A stretch of 64,000 nt of DNA. It comes from Rhamnusium bicolor (lineage: Eukaryota > Arthropoda > Insecta > Coleoptera > Cerambycidae). Under the pieces are notes generated by a model. The model ran no database searches. It was not told the origin of the DNA and saw only the letters and a list, made by a program, of their open reading frames with translations. The stretch lies in contig JANEYF010001218.1 in the NCBI GenBank assembly GCA_029963845.1, positions 166,501 to 230,500 on the forward strand. The letters are read 5' to 3'. Of this stretch, positions 25,401-38,543 are shown in pieces. Every line of letters begins with the position of its first letter. Positions within the stretch are counted from its first letter, which is position 1. A program made the translations under genes and the position numbers.

Positions 25401-28400
25401 TAAAGACCGTTAAAGGCCGGTACAAAATATACATCTCCAGTATTAAAAACTTCCTGAGCTAATGATTCAGTATCTTTTTGCACATCTTTAATGAAACCCA
25501 TATTATCCCTTAACCATTTCACGGCCGCTCCAGCAACTGCCACACTTCCTAGAAATAAAAAATAAAACTGCCCCTTACCAGAGTTCCACTAACATATGTT
25601 ACAATATTCAGTCATTTATGCAATATATATTAAAGTCATTGTTACATCCTCACATTCTCGTACAGAAGGTTAGACAGATGGATGGCCAACATTTTGTGTT
25701 TAAATAATCGTCAAAACATGTAACTTGTACAAAGAGACATTTTATGTATATACTTAAACCAAATATTATGTACAGATTGGAGCTCCAACATGTCTAATGA
25801 GCAGAGCTCGGACGGAGGTATCCTTTCCCAGTGACGGCTTTTATGCAGACATAATATTATATTGTACACATCTAATATAATATTATATTGTAAAAATATA
25901 ACATCAGGGCTTCTAGCTAATGTTATGCAAAAAAAAAGGCTCAGTGACCAAATATTTCTAAAAAAGTGATTTTTTAGTGACTAAAAACAGATGAAAAGTG
26001 AATATTCTTGGATAAATTAAATACAAATAAATTCAATTGACAAAAATACTTGATTAAACAATTCTTTTTTTTTCTTTCATTTATGTCATTTGAGACTGAA
26101 CCGTTTTCTGTGCTCGTTTTTAAGAATTATGGAGAGGACGTTAATATTAATCATGACAAGACGATTCCCGATTTAAAATTTGATGTTGGATTACTGCCTT
26201 ATTTGCTGTAACTTATATTATATTGTAGTACCATATAATATATTATAATATGCAAAGCACTCCAAACAAATATTTATTTCATTCAAAAAAAACCCAAAAT
26301 CCAAAAATTTTGTGAACAACATTTAATGATATTTTCTGAGTGGGAAAACGTCAAGTAAAATGTTTGAAATTTGTTGCGAAAGATCACAATTTATAATTTA
26401 TCATTGTATAGTTATACATCTAGAACTCAGTGTCAAAAAAAAAGTGATTTTTTTAATTTATTTATGTTATGAATTTCCCTTGTACTAAATGGCACAATTG
26501 CAAGAATATTACGTGGTATTACAGGGTATTACACAAGTATTGTAGGATTTTACATGACATTGCATAGTCCCATTGCATACTGTTGCACAGAAGGGCGTCA
26601 GTTCTGTCCCAACTATTGCATGATGGTTATCCCCTTGGACATCTCTGTAAAATTACACTAAATGGCTTTAACAATCCAAACAAACAAATCTATTCGGCGG
26701 ACCATTGACAGATGACGTATGACTATGACATTAAGTTGCTGCCTCACTTCACCATTAACATCAAGTGTACAGCAAGTCACGACATATTATTATTTCAAAG
26801 TAGCAACATTTAGTTAACAATATTTTTATCGTTAAGAGAATGTCGTTGGGAGACGACAAACACTTAAGATGTCTGTAGAATCCATTGATGGTTATTTGAG
26901 TGATAGTTTTGTGTTTCCTAAACTCATTTGTGATACTGACAAAGACTATGGAAAGAAATGTAATATTATTGGCATTTTTGTGAGATCCACAATGAAGGTA
27001 TTGTCTTTGTAGGGCCACCAGAACTATTCAATTTCAGTATAATTTGTGCCCAATATTCCTCTAAAATATCCGGTTTTGCCAATTCGTATTTATTAATACG
27101 GAACAAAATATTATTTTCCAGCTCTTCTAAAGTACTGTAACGAAGTGATTTTATTTTATTAAGTTAAGTTAAGTAGCTAGGTGTTATTTGTCTGTTTGAA
27201 AAATATTTTATCCATTATAGTACTGCGCTTGTAAATAATAACAGTTTAATTATTAATTAACGATAGGTAGTATTGATATGTTTTTATGAACATTCCAAAT
27301 ATGCCAAGTTACGGGCAGTACGTGAATCGCGAAACGTGAAACGCGCATATTACCCCCCGCACTCCTGTGTCCCGCGCTACCATGAAGGAGCCCGAGACTG
27401 AAAATAATTAAATTAGTTTCCGTCCGACCGCCAACCGAGGAACCACGCCGATCAGCACAGTAAGTAAACTCGTGAGTATAAGGATATATTGGTATTTAAA
27501 TTTCGATAAACGGGTGACGTAGCTGTAATATACCGGCATACTACCGACCATCCTACTTCTGCGTTTGGCAGTGTTTAGTAGCATGAGGATTTTTACAATC
27601 AAGTTAGTCTCCGTCTGACCCCACCCAAGCACCACGCCGACTTGGATAGTAAGTAAATTCGTGAGTATAAAGAAATAGGTAATTAAATTTAATGCGGAAT
27701 TATTCTAAGTCCACAAACGGGTGACGTAGCTGTAATAAACCGCGCATGACTACCGTGTCTCATCCTACTTCTGCGTTGGCAGTGTTTAGTAGCATGAGGA
27801 TTTTGCAGACAAGTTAGTCCCCGTCTGACCGCCACCCGAGGCATCACGCCGACTTGGACAGTAAGTAAACTTGTGAGTATAGAGGTACATAGGTATACAA
27901 AGGTAATTGCGAATTTTTCTAAGTCGATAAACGGTGACGTAGTTGCAATATTTCGCGCATGACTACCGCGCTCATCCTACTTCTGCTTTTTGGCAGAGTT
28001 TAGTAGCTTGAGGATTTTTCAGAGCATCCGAGAACAGTCCGTTGCTGCCGCCCGTACCGTCCAGACGTGCCGACACCGACCGCTCCAGAGAGGAAGCCAG
28101 CACAGAATCCGGAAGTAGGTAGCAAGGTTTGATAAAGGTTTGGTAAATAATCGGTATTACTTGGCTGGTGAGTACTTTCCGGAGTAGAGTTTGTGAACCG
28201 CGAGCGCTAAACGTATCCGCCTCATATCCTTCCTTAGAACGGGAGAGCGGCCGAAGGTTGGAATTAGAACCGCGTCACACCGCGTGTTCTCCAGGCCACC
28301 TGAGCACGTAAAAATTCTGCAGGGTGACTTGGAGACACTAGCATTTGATACCGCGTGTCCTCTAGGCCACCTGAGTCCGTTTTTTTGGCAGGGTGACTTA

Positions 28401-31400
28401 GAGGTATTTCCGTAACCAGTGCCTGCCAGGCCACCTGAGCACGTAAAAATTCTGCAGGGTGACTTGGAGGTATCGTCCGTAATCGCGGGTCCGCCGGGCT
28501 ACCTGAGCACGTAAAAATTCTGCAGGGTAGCTTGGGAGTTTTGGCCTTACCGTCGCCGTCTTAGATTTGCAACTGTTCGGTTTGCCACTCCTTCCCCCCT
28601 CCAACTTGAACCGCGTTATACCGTGTGCCCTCCAGGCCACCTGAGCACGTAAAAATTCTGCAGGGTGACTTGGAGGTACTTCGGTAACCGCGTGCCGGCC
28701 AGGCCACCTGAGCACGTAAAAATTCTGCAGGGTGACTTGGAGGTATCGTCCGTAACCGCGGGTCCCCCGGGCTACATGAGCACGTAAAAATTCTGCAGGG
28801 TAGTTTGGAGTTTGACCTTACCGTCATCATCAATTTGCCACTGTTAGGCTAGTCACTCCTTCCCCCCCCAAACCAGAACCGCGTTACACCGCGTGTTCTC
28901 CAGGCCACCTGAGCACGTAAAAATTCTGCAGGGTGACTTGGAGATACTAGCATTTGCTACCGCGTGTCCTCTAGGCCACCTGAGTCCGTTTTCTCCGGCA
29001 GGGTGACTTAGAGGTATTTCCGTAACCGCGTGCCTGCCAGGCCACCTGAGCACGTAAAAATTCTGCAGGGTGACGTGGAGGTAGCGTCCGTAATCACGGG
29101 TCCGCCGGGCTACCTGAGCACGTAAAAATTCTGCAGGGTAGCTTGGAGTTTGACCTTACCGTCATCATCAATTCGCCACTGTTAGGCTTGTTACTCCTTC
29201 CCCCCCCTTTTCCGTAACCGCATTCAACCGCGTGCCCTCCAGGCCGCCTGAGCCCGTTTTCTTCGGCAGGGCGCTTTGGAGGTACTAGTTGGCATATGAT
29301 AAGTCCGGAACCATCCATCAGCCAAGCGATAGTAAATAACCGCTATAGATAGGCATAGTTTGCTTGTATTGGCGCTTGCTTCCCCTCCTGGTATCCGTCC
29401 GCCGTCTGCTTATGACCGATTAATTTATCGCTGCTTACCGTTTCACCGCTTCATTCACCGGCTTACCGTATCGCACCGCTTGACCGCCCGCTTACTGCCC
29501 CGCTTGTCCGTAGTTAAGACCGTAGTAGTATAAGACCGCTTGTAGAATAAGACCGCTTGTAGTTAAGACCGTTGTAGTATAAGTTGTAGTTACTAAGGTG
29601 TGTATAAAGTATAAATAATAATTAGTGTGTAGAATAAATGTACATATATTGAATGAGAGTCTGTTCCTTAACTGTAGTATGTAAGTTCCCTTTTTCCCGA
29701 CCCCTGGCTTAGCCGTATCTTCACTGCAGTTGCCCGGCCTCTATCGTCCCGCCGATAGAGTAAAGTGGTGTTTCTGCACTCTAAACAGAAACTGGCGCCC
29801 GAGATCTCCGTACCGTGAGCACCGCCGTAGTGTTGGGCGTCAAAGTGACACTTCCGCTCTTGGGTAGAGCAGCGAAGTACGTCACAAATTGCAAATTGTT
29901 ACCCGCGTGATTTTATTACTACTTTTTTTTCTGTTGTTGGTACACATATTTTCACTGTTCATACTTATTTCTTTCCAAACAAAGATATAGGAAGATCACA
30001 GTTTTGAAAACGGAATCAGAAAGTATTCCAAAAACGTCAATTTTTATAATCTAAAATATTTAATATTTAAGTTTCATTTTCAGGTTAATACTTTTTTGAC
30101 ACATTTTTGCACAGATAAAAACTTTTTTAAAAACCACTGACTAATCCTTTTGACGTAGATGTTTATTTAACAAATTTTTTAAAATAATTTATAGGACGGT
30201 GGCTTAATCGTTATCCAAAGAAGGTGCGAGAAAACACAAAACATCGATTTGCCGCTTCGTCACAGTCAAGGTTCTATTGAACCTTTGTGATTTCTTTTCA
30301 TGTTTATTTGTATGTAATTTAAGAATGTTTTTGTTTTATACCAACTATTTTGTAATTCTCTTTTCAAATAAACATATTATTATATTATTATTAATCTAAA
30401 TCAAATGTCAAAAGTATAATAGAAATTTGACAGATTAGGTACAAAAAGAATACTGAAAACTTAGTTACTTGTGTACTCCCTATTTTACAAAAAAACGGTT
30501 ATTGTTATTCAATTGAGTAATTACAATCATATCAACGACACTAGTTACTGAAATCAAATTTGTACAAGATTGGTTGGACTATCGTTACAAGATAGTAAAC
30601 GACAGTCGTTATTATATGATACATTATGCAACGACATTTTACAGAATAGACCTCTAAGGGCCGGTTGTATCGACATGGTTCAGCCAAAGTTCAACTGAAC
30701 TTTGTTTAAAATCCTATGTTACGATTGTTGTAACAATCGTAATCTTGGATTTTAAACGAAGTTCAGTTGAACTCTGGCTGAACCACATCGATGCAACCGG
30801 CCATTAGTGAGTTTACTTTGTAATAGGTACTTACCTCAATAGTTAAGTATGATTAAAAAACCTGGATTAGATTAGATTAAAAAAAGTTTACTTTATTAAT
30901 AAACTTCAGTAATAGGGCTTGAACTAGCGACTACAAGAATCTAAAGCTAAAACATACCATATTGTGCCATTTGTCACCCAAAATTTTAGAATTATAAAGT
31001 TTAAATTCTAATTCAAAGAATAAAGTTAAATTAAATCAATGGAAGTTTTATACTTTTCTTACCTTCTAAAGCATATACTGCAGGTGCCGTCCCAAATTTA
31101 TAAGCAACAGTTGTTATCAAGCCATGGGTTGACTGTACTTTCTTTAAAAAAAAGTTATTAGATAGCATATTAAAAGAAAACACTGCAGAATGAAGTATTG
31201 CATTCAAATAGAAAGGGGTAGACTAATTACTCAAGTATTATATACCATTGTGGATGATTCTTATTTCTTGAACATGCTACTTGTGCTTTGTTAAAACTTA
31301 ACAATTAGTGACTTTTCAATCATTCGCAAGTACACTTCATTAAAACTTAATCAAGCTGTAGTCCTGACTAAAGATAAATTTTTGCGTTGTTAAGTAGGAC

Positions 31401-34400
31401 AAAAAGTTTCCTTTTAATTACAAACTGCTTTCAGTCTTTTTTTTTGTCATGTCATACATTACAACGCGAAAATCTATCTTTTCACTTTCTGTAGTCCTAA
31501 CTAAAGGTAGATTTTTGCCTTGATGTTGAACAAAAAATTCCCTTTTATTTACAAACTGCTGTTAGTGTCAATCCTGTTTCATGGTACTTCCCCATGGGCC
31601 AGACATCCGGAACGGAATTGTCAATTTCAAGTGTTTTGATTGATTAGACCGAATCCCATAATGCCGAAAACCAATCAAATCACTTAAAGTTGACAGTTCC
31701 GTTCCGGACAATGTTGTTAAGCCAAAAAATTTTTTAATAGATCTACCGAGTTTCAATGAATTATACTGATTTACTGATCCACGCACAAATCCTACGGAAA
31801 AGCAGATAGAAACTAGAAATCTAACGACTGATCTGATGGAAGATCTATTTGAAACATACTTCACATCAGTTTGAATCTGCTTTATAGTTTACAGTGACCT
31901 GTATCCACAACTATGCATACATAATTGTATCATACTAGTAAATTTAATTTATAATTCAAAAATTATACAGAGTGGTCTCAAATTCAGTACCACCTATAAT
32001 TCCACTCACAAAAGTAAGAAACCCGTGCTTTTTCAAAAAAATCATTTATTTATAAGAGAGTTATGCTCCTTCAAATGGCATTTGAAAACTGTTTTTTCGT
32101 TAATATCTTGGAAATGCATTGCCCGATTTTGACACATTTTGCTCGTGTGACCCTATATCAGTGCAAAATGGCTATTTATTCATAACAGAGAGAGCTAGAC
32201 AGTTAACAGGGTTTACTTTTTATTCAATAATCTGCTAAAACATTTTATATAATATTTGTTGGAAAGTTAGGTAGGAACATACCTTATTTATGTACACAAA
32301 AATTGACCCCACTTGTAACTTTTTATATTTTTTGAGAAAATAACCTTAAACAAAAGTTGTAGGGAATTTTATGATTTTCTTTATAGTGATCTTATTGATT
32401 ATAAAGGGTGTCTCATAAAAGCGGGTCATAGCAAACTTGCATTTTTTAAATGTAATATTTTCAGTTTTTTTAAATGTAAGCATTTATTTGATTCCAATGT
32501 TGTTATATGTTGTATATTTGCATCATTAGTTTGGAAGATACAAGGTGTTAAATTATTGAATTTTATAACTATAATACATAGGTATATCAAATACATCCGA
32601 TCGAGCTAACACTCAGTGAAGACGACGTGGATGTCAGCGAGTGAAGAGCCTACATATAAATCAGTTTCTAAATCGAACAAATCAAGAGTTATCGTCAATT
32701 TTCAGAACCAATCTGAACCGGAATGGCGCATTTAGCGCACCCGGTATTCTTTAGTTGATTTGGACCTTTAGGGATAGGCCTTACCTTACACCTTTGTTCT
32801 GCATGCCTTTACTCTTGCCAACGTTTTGCTGGGCTTTTTGCTTAGTTTCTTACCGCGTTTTTTAAATTCGGTTTTTTGGCCTGTTGGCAGGATCATTCAC
32901 ATTTGAAAGTTGAGGTGAAAGCTTTTAGCAACCCTGTGGGTTTTCGTTAATTATATTAAATAACCTTTTAATTGTAATTAGTGCCCTGGTGCTCTAGGTA
33001 GGTATATAGGTGGTCTAGAGATTTTGTTTGGCTAAATATTGTATATTTTTCTAGCTTTCAGCTTCTAGTTTTTAACTTCTAGCTTTCAGCTTCTAGTTTT
33101 TAGCTTGTAGCTTCTGGCTTTCAGCTGTTAGTTTTTAACTCCTGTAAGTTATATTTTAGTACAAAAGCAATATATGACGTTCTGAGAATTTGTGGTTATT
33201 TATTAACTTTCAACTCACTTGTTGAACCCCATAAGCAGTCTCAGCTCAAACCAGTATAACAAAATGGAAGTCCTCCAGCGGCTCAGCAAAAGGAAAAACG
33301 CAGAAAAGCGCAGTGAAATATAGTGACAGAGACACATCTAGTGATAACGAAAACTTTAATAAGACTGATAGCGACACAAATACCGAAAACGGATGCCCCA
33401 GTTTAATTAGTGATAGACACGTCTACGCAGAAAGTGGTGCATATTATTAATAAGTGTGACAAAAACACACATAAAAGTAGCTATAAGAAAGATAAAGACA
33501 GTAATATATTAAGAAGTAATAAAGTAAACATTCGAGGTGTACAAATTAGAAAGAGAAAAGACAAAATGTGGTGAAACATCAAGCCTCGAGTAGACGTGGG
33601 TGAGCACAAAAAGTTTAAAGGTATCAATAAAGAAATATCAAAAGCTATAGATAAACCCTGTAAACAATCTCAGGAATTCGAGAATTCCAACAAACTGACA
33701 CCCGCAGCGATAAAACACAGACAATCACAGAAGAACTTAAACAATTCTTCTCCTTATACGAGGGGAAAAAAGCAATACCACCACAATGGATCCACCAGAG
33801 GAAGATAATTTAATGCTACCCATAAACCCTACAATAGTCGCCCATTCTTTACAAACACAACAGATTAAATTAAATCAGCAGCAACAAACCAAATCAAATT
33901 ACTTCAAGAAGACAACTAACCATTGAAAATAATAATATAATCATGGGAAAACAAAAAATTAATCTCTACTTCAACAACCAAAATCAAGACGAAGAAATGG
34001 ATAGGACAGAAACAACCCCCACCACAAACAAATTCATGTTACCCAAAAAATTGATTAAACTGGCAAAAATACTACAGCCACAACACAGCAAGAAATCCGA
34101 AAAAGTAATTACATCATCATCCATAATCAGACAAACTACGCATGCTCCAAAGCAGAATAAAAATCCGTCTATTGTGCTCAAAGGAATACCCAAAAATCAC
34201 ACCGAGCTAACACAAGACATCAAAATGCACATCAAATTAGATTACTATGTTAAGTATGCAACAAGAAACATGCTACTGTATATAAAAGACACAAATAATT
34301 ATAAAAAATATTTGCAAACTTTCAAAGATCAAGATGACACCGAGTACCACACGTACTCATCATAGGAGGGCAAACAACATTCTTTTGTTCTCCGTGGACT

Positions 34401-37400
34401 CCAAGGAGATCCCAATCTCGAAGATATTAAAGATGACATATTAGCCCAACAAGTAGAAATAATAAAAATCTACAAAATGAAAACCAGCAGAAGCACGCTT
34501 TATCTTATCACCAATAAAAATACAACATAAAAAATCATACAACAGAAAGTCAAATATGTATTAAATACCAAGATTGAATGGGAGCGACGCGTAATGATAG
34601 AGTAATCATCAAATGCAGGAGATGCCAGGCCTGGGGGTATGTTACCTCCAATTGCCATCGTAAACCAAAATGTGTGAAATATGGGGAGTACCCTGGACCA
34701 GGGTGTATTCCACACTCAAAGAAATACAACCTAGATGTGCAAATTGCTAAGGTGCACACACCGGCAGCAACACAGAGTGCCCAGTCTACCAACATCGCCT
34801 AAACATAATACAAAGTAAACAACCAGATATAAATCTCACCCCAGCGCCTAGATATGTACTACAAACATGTGGCACAATAGAGGAGTACCTAACGGTACTA
34901 GAGTACATGAAGCAACAGTACAACCCCTAGCGCAGGACCTTTCAAGAAATCAAGACAGAGTAGACTCCGTCCAGGCCGCTGTTACTGCCACATTCTGATT
35001 TTGCACATTTAATCACTGAAATGAATAAATGAAATAGCCTCATTAATCTTAAAGAAACTATCAGAATAATAGCCAATAAAATGCTAAGTTCCATTGCAGA
35101 ACCAATGGAAATAATACTAACAATTCAAGATTTTACATTAAACGTATTGCCTAAATTTAATATCTCTACTTGGAACTGCAACGGAATAAATAATAAAATA
35201 AATGAACTCAAACATTACTTGCAGATACACAAAACGGACATTTTACTTTTAACTGAAACTAAATTAAACAAGCCGACTATATCCTCTCATTAACAGACAC
35301 AGCTTCCTTACAACAGACAACTAGGTACTAATTTACAAAACTATAATGAGACCGACATTAACATATGCGAATGCTTCTTGGAGCCATATTTCAGACACCC
35401 AATATAAACGCCTCCATACCGCACAAAATAAGCTGCTACGACTACTGACAAACTCTAAACATTACATAAACATAAATTTAGAACTATTATATAGACAGGT
35501 AGGGCTCACATACATACAAGAAACAGCACAAACATTTCTAAAAACTAACACGTAAACTTCCACCCTGACTAGGAACCCGACACACGTACGAAGATATGAC
35601 AACACACAACACACGCATAAATACATACACGAGAAACTACCACTTTCGACTAACCAAGATAACCTAACGGACATACAGACAGACCACCAGAACATAAGTC
35701 ACCCCCCACCCAATCCATGTACCAATAAAATAAATAAGCACTACCACTCAAACCATAACCATTAAATATTTTAAACAGGTTTCTACAATTTTTTTCCTGT
35801 ATTATGTCATAGAACCCACATCTATGTGATGAGCTCATTCATTATATTATTTAAAACTACAGTATTTGGCACGGCTGACGCTCTGTTGGTTCGGAAACGA
35901 GACTCATACACATATTTTAAGGTAACTCGACCATAACAGCGGCCTGGATGGGCGGGCGTCTACCCCACACGCGATATGTAATGTCCGTTCATATATGCAA
36001 ATTTTATGCTTGTCAAATGAAATAAATACATTACCTTAGTTTAAGAGTAAGCAGTGTTAATTTATAAAACTTAATAAATGTTTTAAAAATGGAAATGGTA
36101 TAACAAACACAAAGTCGAGGTTGCCATAGAAAAATACAAAAAATATTATACTGCAACATTTTATTAAAGTTATATGCACTATAATTTCTCTTCGTTAAGC
36201 TAGAGACAGCTCATCTAAAAGCTCCTCAATTTAGTTACTGAGAAAGTCATATAAATGTCTTAAACAAATGGGATCTAAAACTTTGTTGTGTAAAATACCA
36301 CACCAAACATGGATGGAAATTCTCTCTTGGAATTGTGTTTCCTTTATTTGGTGTGGAGAAGACCAACAATGTCTCGTATTTTGTCTGTTAAAACATCCTG
36401 CCATGGTAAAGGTGTAATCATCTATTCATAATATTAAATAAGTTCGAATCTCTTCCTAACCTATTTGTCGTATATGTAGTAAAGTCCAATCTATTTTCAA
36501 TGTGAATCTCTCTAAGTGTTTGCACAAACGAATCTCATAAGGAAAAAATTATTTCTACTTAAAACACGTTGAACTAGCCCATATGAAAATTCTAATATTA
36601 TCACTGCTTCTGGAATGGATGTATTTGAGTTTTATTGAAAAAATAGTATGTAATATATCAATTCTCTCCCGCATGTTTAAAATCTAATTATCTTACTTTT
36701 TATCGCATTATACGCAGATTTTGGTTAAAATCGAGACCAATAGTGTATAGACATCTTTGTTATAGAATTTGATAATTTAACACTCTGTATCTTCCAAACG
36801 AATGATGCAAACACACACGTATATAACATTGGAATCTAATAACTGCGCAAATATCAAAAAAAAAACTGAAAATATTATTGTAATATTATTGTTTCCCGTG
36901 CACTATTCAACCTGTACATTACTTGGGGTTGTGGGTTTTTGCGAAAATATTAAAAAACTGAAAATATTATTGTAATATTATTGTTTTCCGTGTACTATTC
37001 CACCTGTACATTACTTGGGGTTATGGGTTTTTGCGAAAATATTAAAGTTGGGTTATGTGGGGGCTTGGGGAGTGTGGATTGTCTGTGTGTGCGTTTCGTT
37101 ACCGTCGTTCGTCGTACATAGGCAGGCGTTCATGCAAGTATTTATGGGTGTGGGAAGGAGCGTCGTAGCGTCTAGGTTGAATTAAGTTCGCAGTTAACTG
37201 TGATTTAGCCGTGTTTTCTATAAGAAATTTTTGGGCTGTCTCCATTATGTGTTCATTTATTCTAGGCATTGACGCCTGCCTATGTAAATCGTTTAGTCTT
37301 ATGTACCTGTCGGAGTTTGTTAACAGTCTTAGTATTTTGCTCTGCATGGTCTGGAGTCTTTTATATAGTGTGTCGGAGATATGACTCCAGGCTACGCAGG

Positions 37401-38467
37401 CATATGTCAGTGTTGGTCTAAAAATAGTCTTGTAGAGTAAAAGTGTATTGTTAATGTTTAGTCTGTTTATTAAAGGGTATAGTCTGCTCATCGTGGCGTA
37501 TGTCTTGTTAATAGTATTTGTTATGTGTTGTTTAAAGAACAGTCTCTTATCTAGGGGACCCCAGATACTTGACTGCTCCTTTTTCTGTTATTGTTTTGTC
37601 ATTAATTTTCAGTTTGTTGCGTGTTGTAATGTTTGTACATTTTTTTCATAAATGTTACTGTCCCTGTCTTGTCTTCATTTATTTTAATTTTCCATTTTGT
37701 AAAAATCGGTAAGCAAATAAGAATGATACCGCACCTTGCGGGTGGCGGTTTCTGTGTAAAATGATTGTGTGTATGTTATTGTATCGTCTCCGTATAGGAT
37801 AGTTTGGGTGTTGGGGTAGATGGGAATATCTGCAATGTACAGGCTGAATAATATTGGTGATAATATTGTACCCTGCGGCACCCCTGCTTGAATACTTTTT
37901 GACGGCGACTCAGAGTCGTTGACCCTTACAACAAATTGCCTGTCCATTATATAATTTTTCATGTGATTTACTATGTATTCTGGAAAATTGTGAATATTTT
38001 TCAATTTGTACAGGAGGCCTTGATGCCAAACCGTATTAAAAGCTTTTTCGATATCTAATGCTAATAAACACGTGCATTGTTTTTTGTTAAAGCCGGTGGT
38101 GATATCCTGCACAACTTTGCAGTGCCAGGGCGGTGCTGTGAAGTTGTGTCTGATACAAATGGAACAATATTTTGAATTATGTTTGCCACGAAACTATTTT
38201 CTTAAAAAGTTATCAAAGAAAACCAAGCCTTACTGATCGTAACTAGCGTCCTCTAGCGACGTTTATAAAACCACTATTTTGACCAACTTTCATGAAAATT
38301 GATATAGGGGTTTTTAAATATTGACGAACTTCACTTTCTAAGATCTTTGGGTACTGTAACTCAATAAATAAACTTTCAGCTAAAAGAAAAAATATATATC
38401 TTAATTTTGTGAGAATTTACTTTGTTATGGATACTACTACTGAATTTGTGGCAATTTTGTACAAAAA

Positions 38468-38543
<76 letters not shown>

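Larger units (their letters stand above)
27136..29787 (+). mobile_element. Very long LTR (~2.65 kb) of a retrotransposon
   Basis: The segment begins TGTAACG and ends CTAAACA, followed within six bases by a primer-binding site, the layout of a 5' LTR. AATAAA at 29633 in front of TGTACATATATTG would be the polyadenylation signal, leaving a U5 of about 130 bp. The region is much richer in G and C than its surroundings and carries two internal repeat arrays. No gag, protease or reverse transcriptase follows: about 100 bp past the primer site the sequence returns to AT-rich intron, so the copy is truncated. Gypsy or BEL/Pao cannot be decided without the body. Confidence 0.65.
33240..35840 (+). mobile_element. 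Jockey-like non-LTR retrotransposon, internally deleted
   Basis: In order: an ORF1 (gag-like) region with CCHC knuckles, the first ~48 residues of an AP-endonuclease, then directly the C-terminal tail region after the reverse transcriptase. The polymerase itself is missing between about 35291 and 35346. The upstream part, from about 32600, includes a degenerate AGCTTCTAGTTTTTA-type repeat at 33050-33140 that could be 5' untranslated sequence. Confidence 0.7.
32405..36900 (-). mobile_element. Disrupted mariner with LINE insertions
   Basis: The segment 32440-32580 (ATTTGATTCCAATGTTGTTA, TTTGCATCATTAGTTTGGAA, ACAAGGTGTTAAATTATTG) recurs inverted at 36765-36895, giving the two long inverted repeats of one element. 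Between them, a minus-strand mariner transposase relic lies at 36200-36440 and a plus-strand LINE occupies about 32600-35840. A second LINE abuts the right arm. The element is therefore older than both retrotransposons. Confidence 0.6.

Noticed and set aside
28288..29290. Regular repeat spacing reminiscent of a CRISPR array
   Set aside because: Repeats are long, imperfect and themselves hairpins, spacers are related to one another, and the context is an insect intron inside an LTR.
28398..29318. Several overlapping minus-strand ORFs of 66-105 codons
   Set aside because: They read through the hairpin array and repeat the same peptide in shifting frames; they are by-products of the repeats.
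35462..35838. Minus-strand ORFs of 77 and 62 codons
   Set aside because: Antisense to the LINE tail; cysteine and serine richness follows from the opposite strand.
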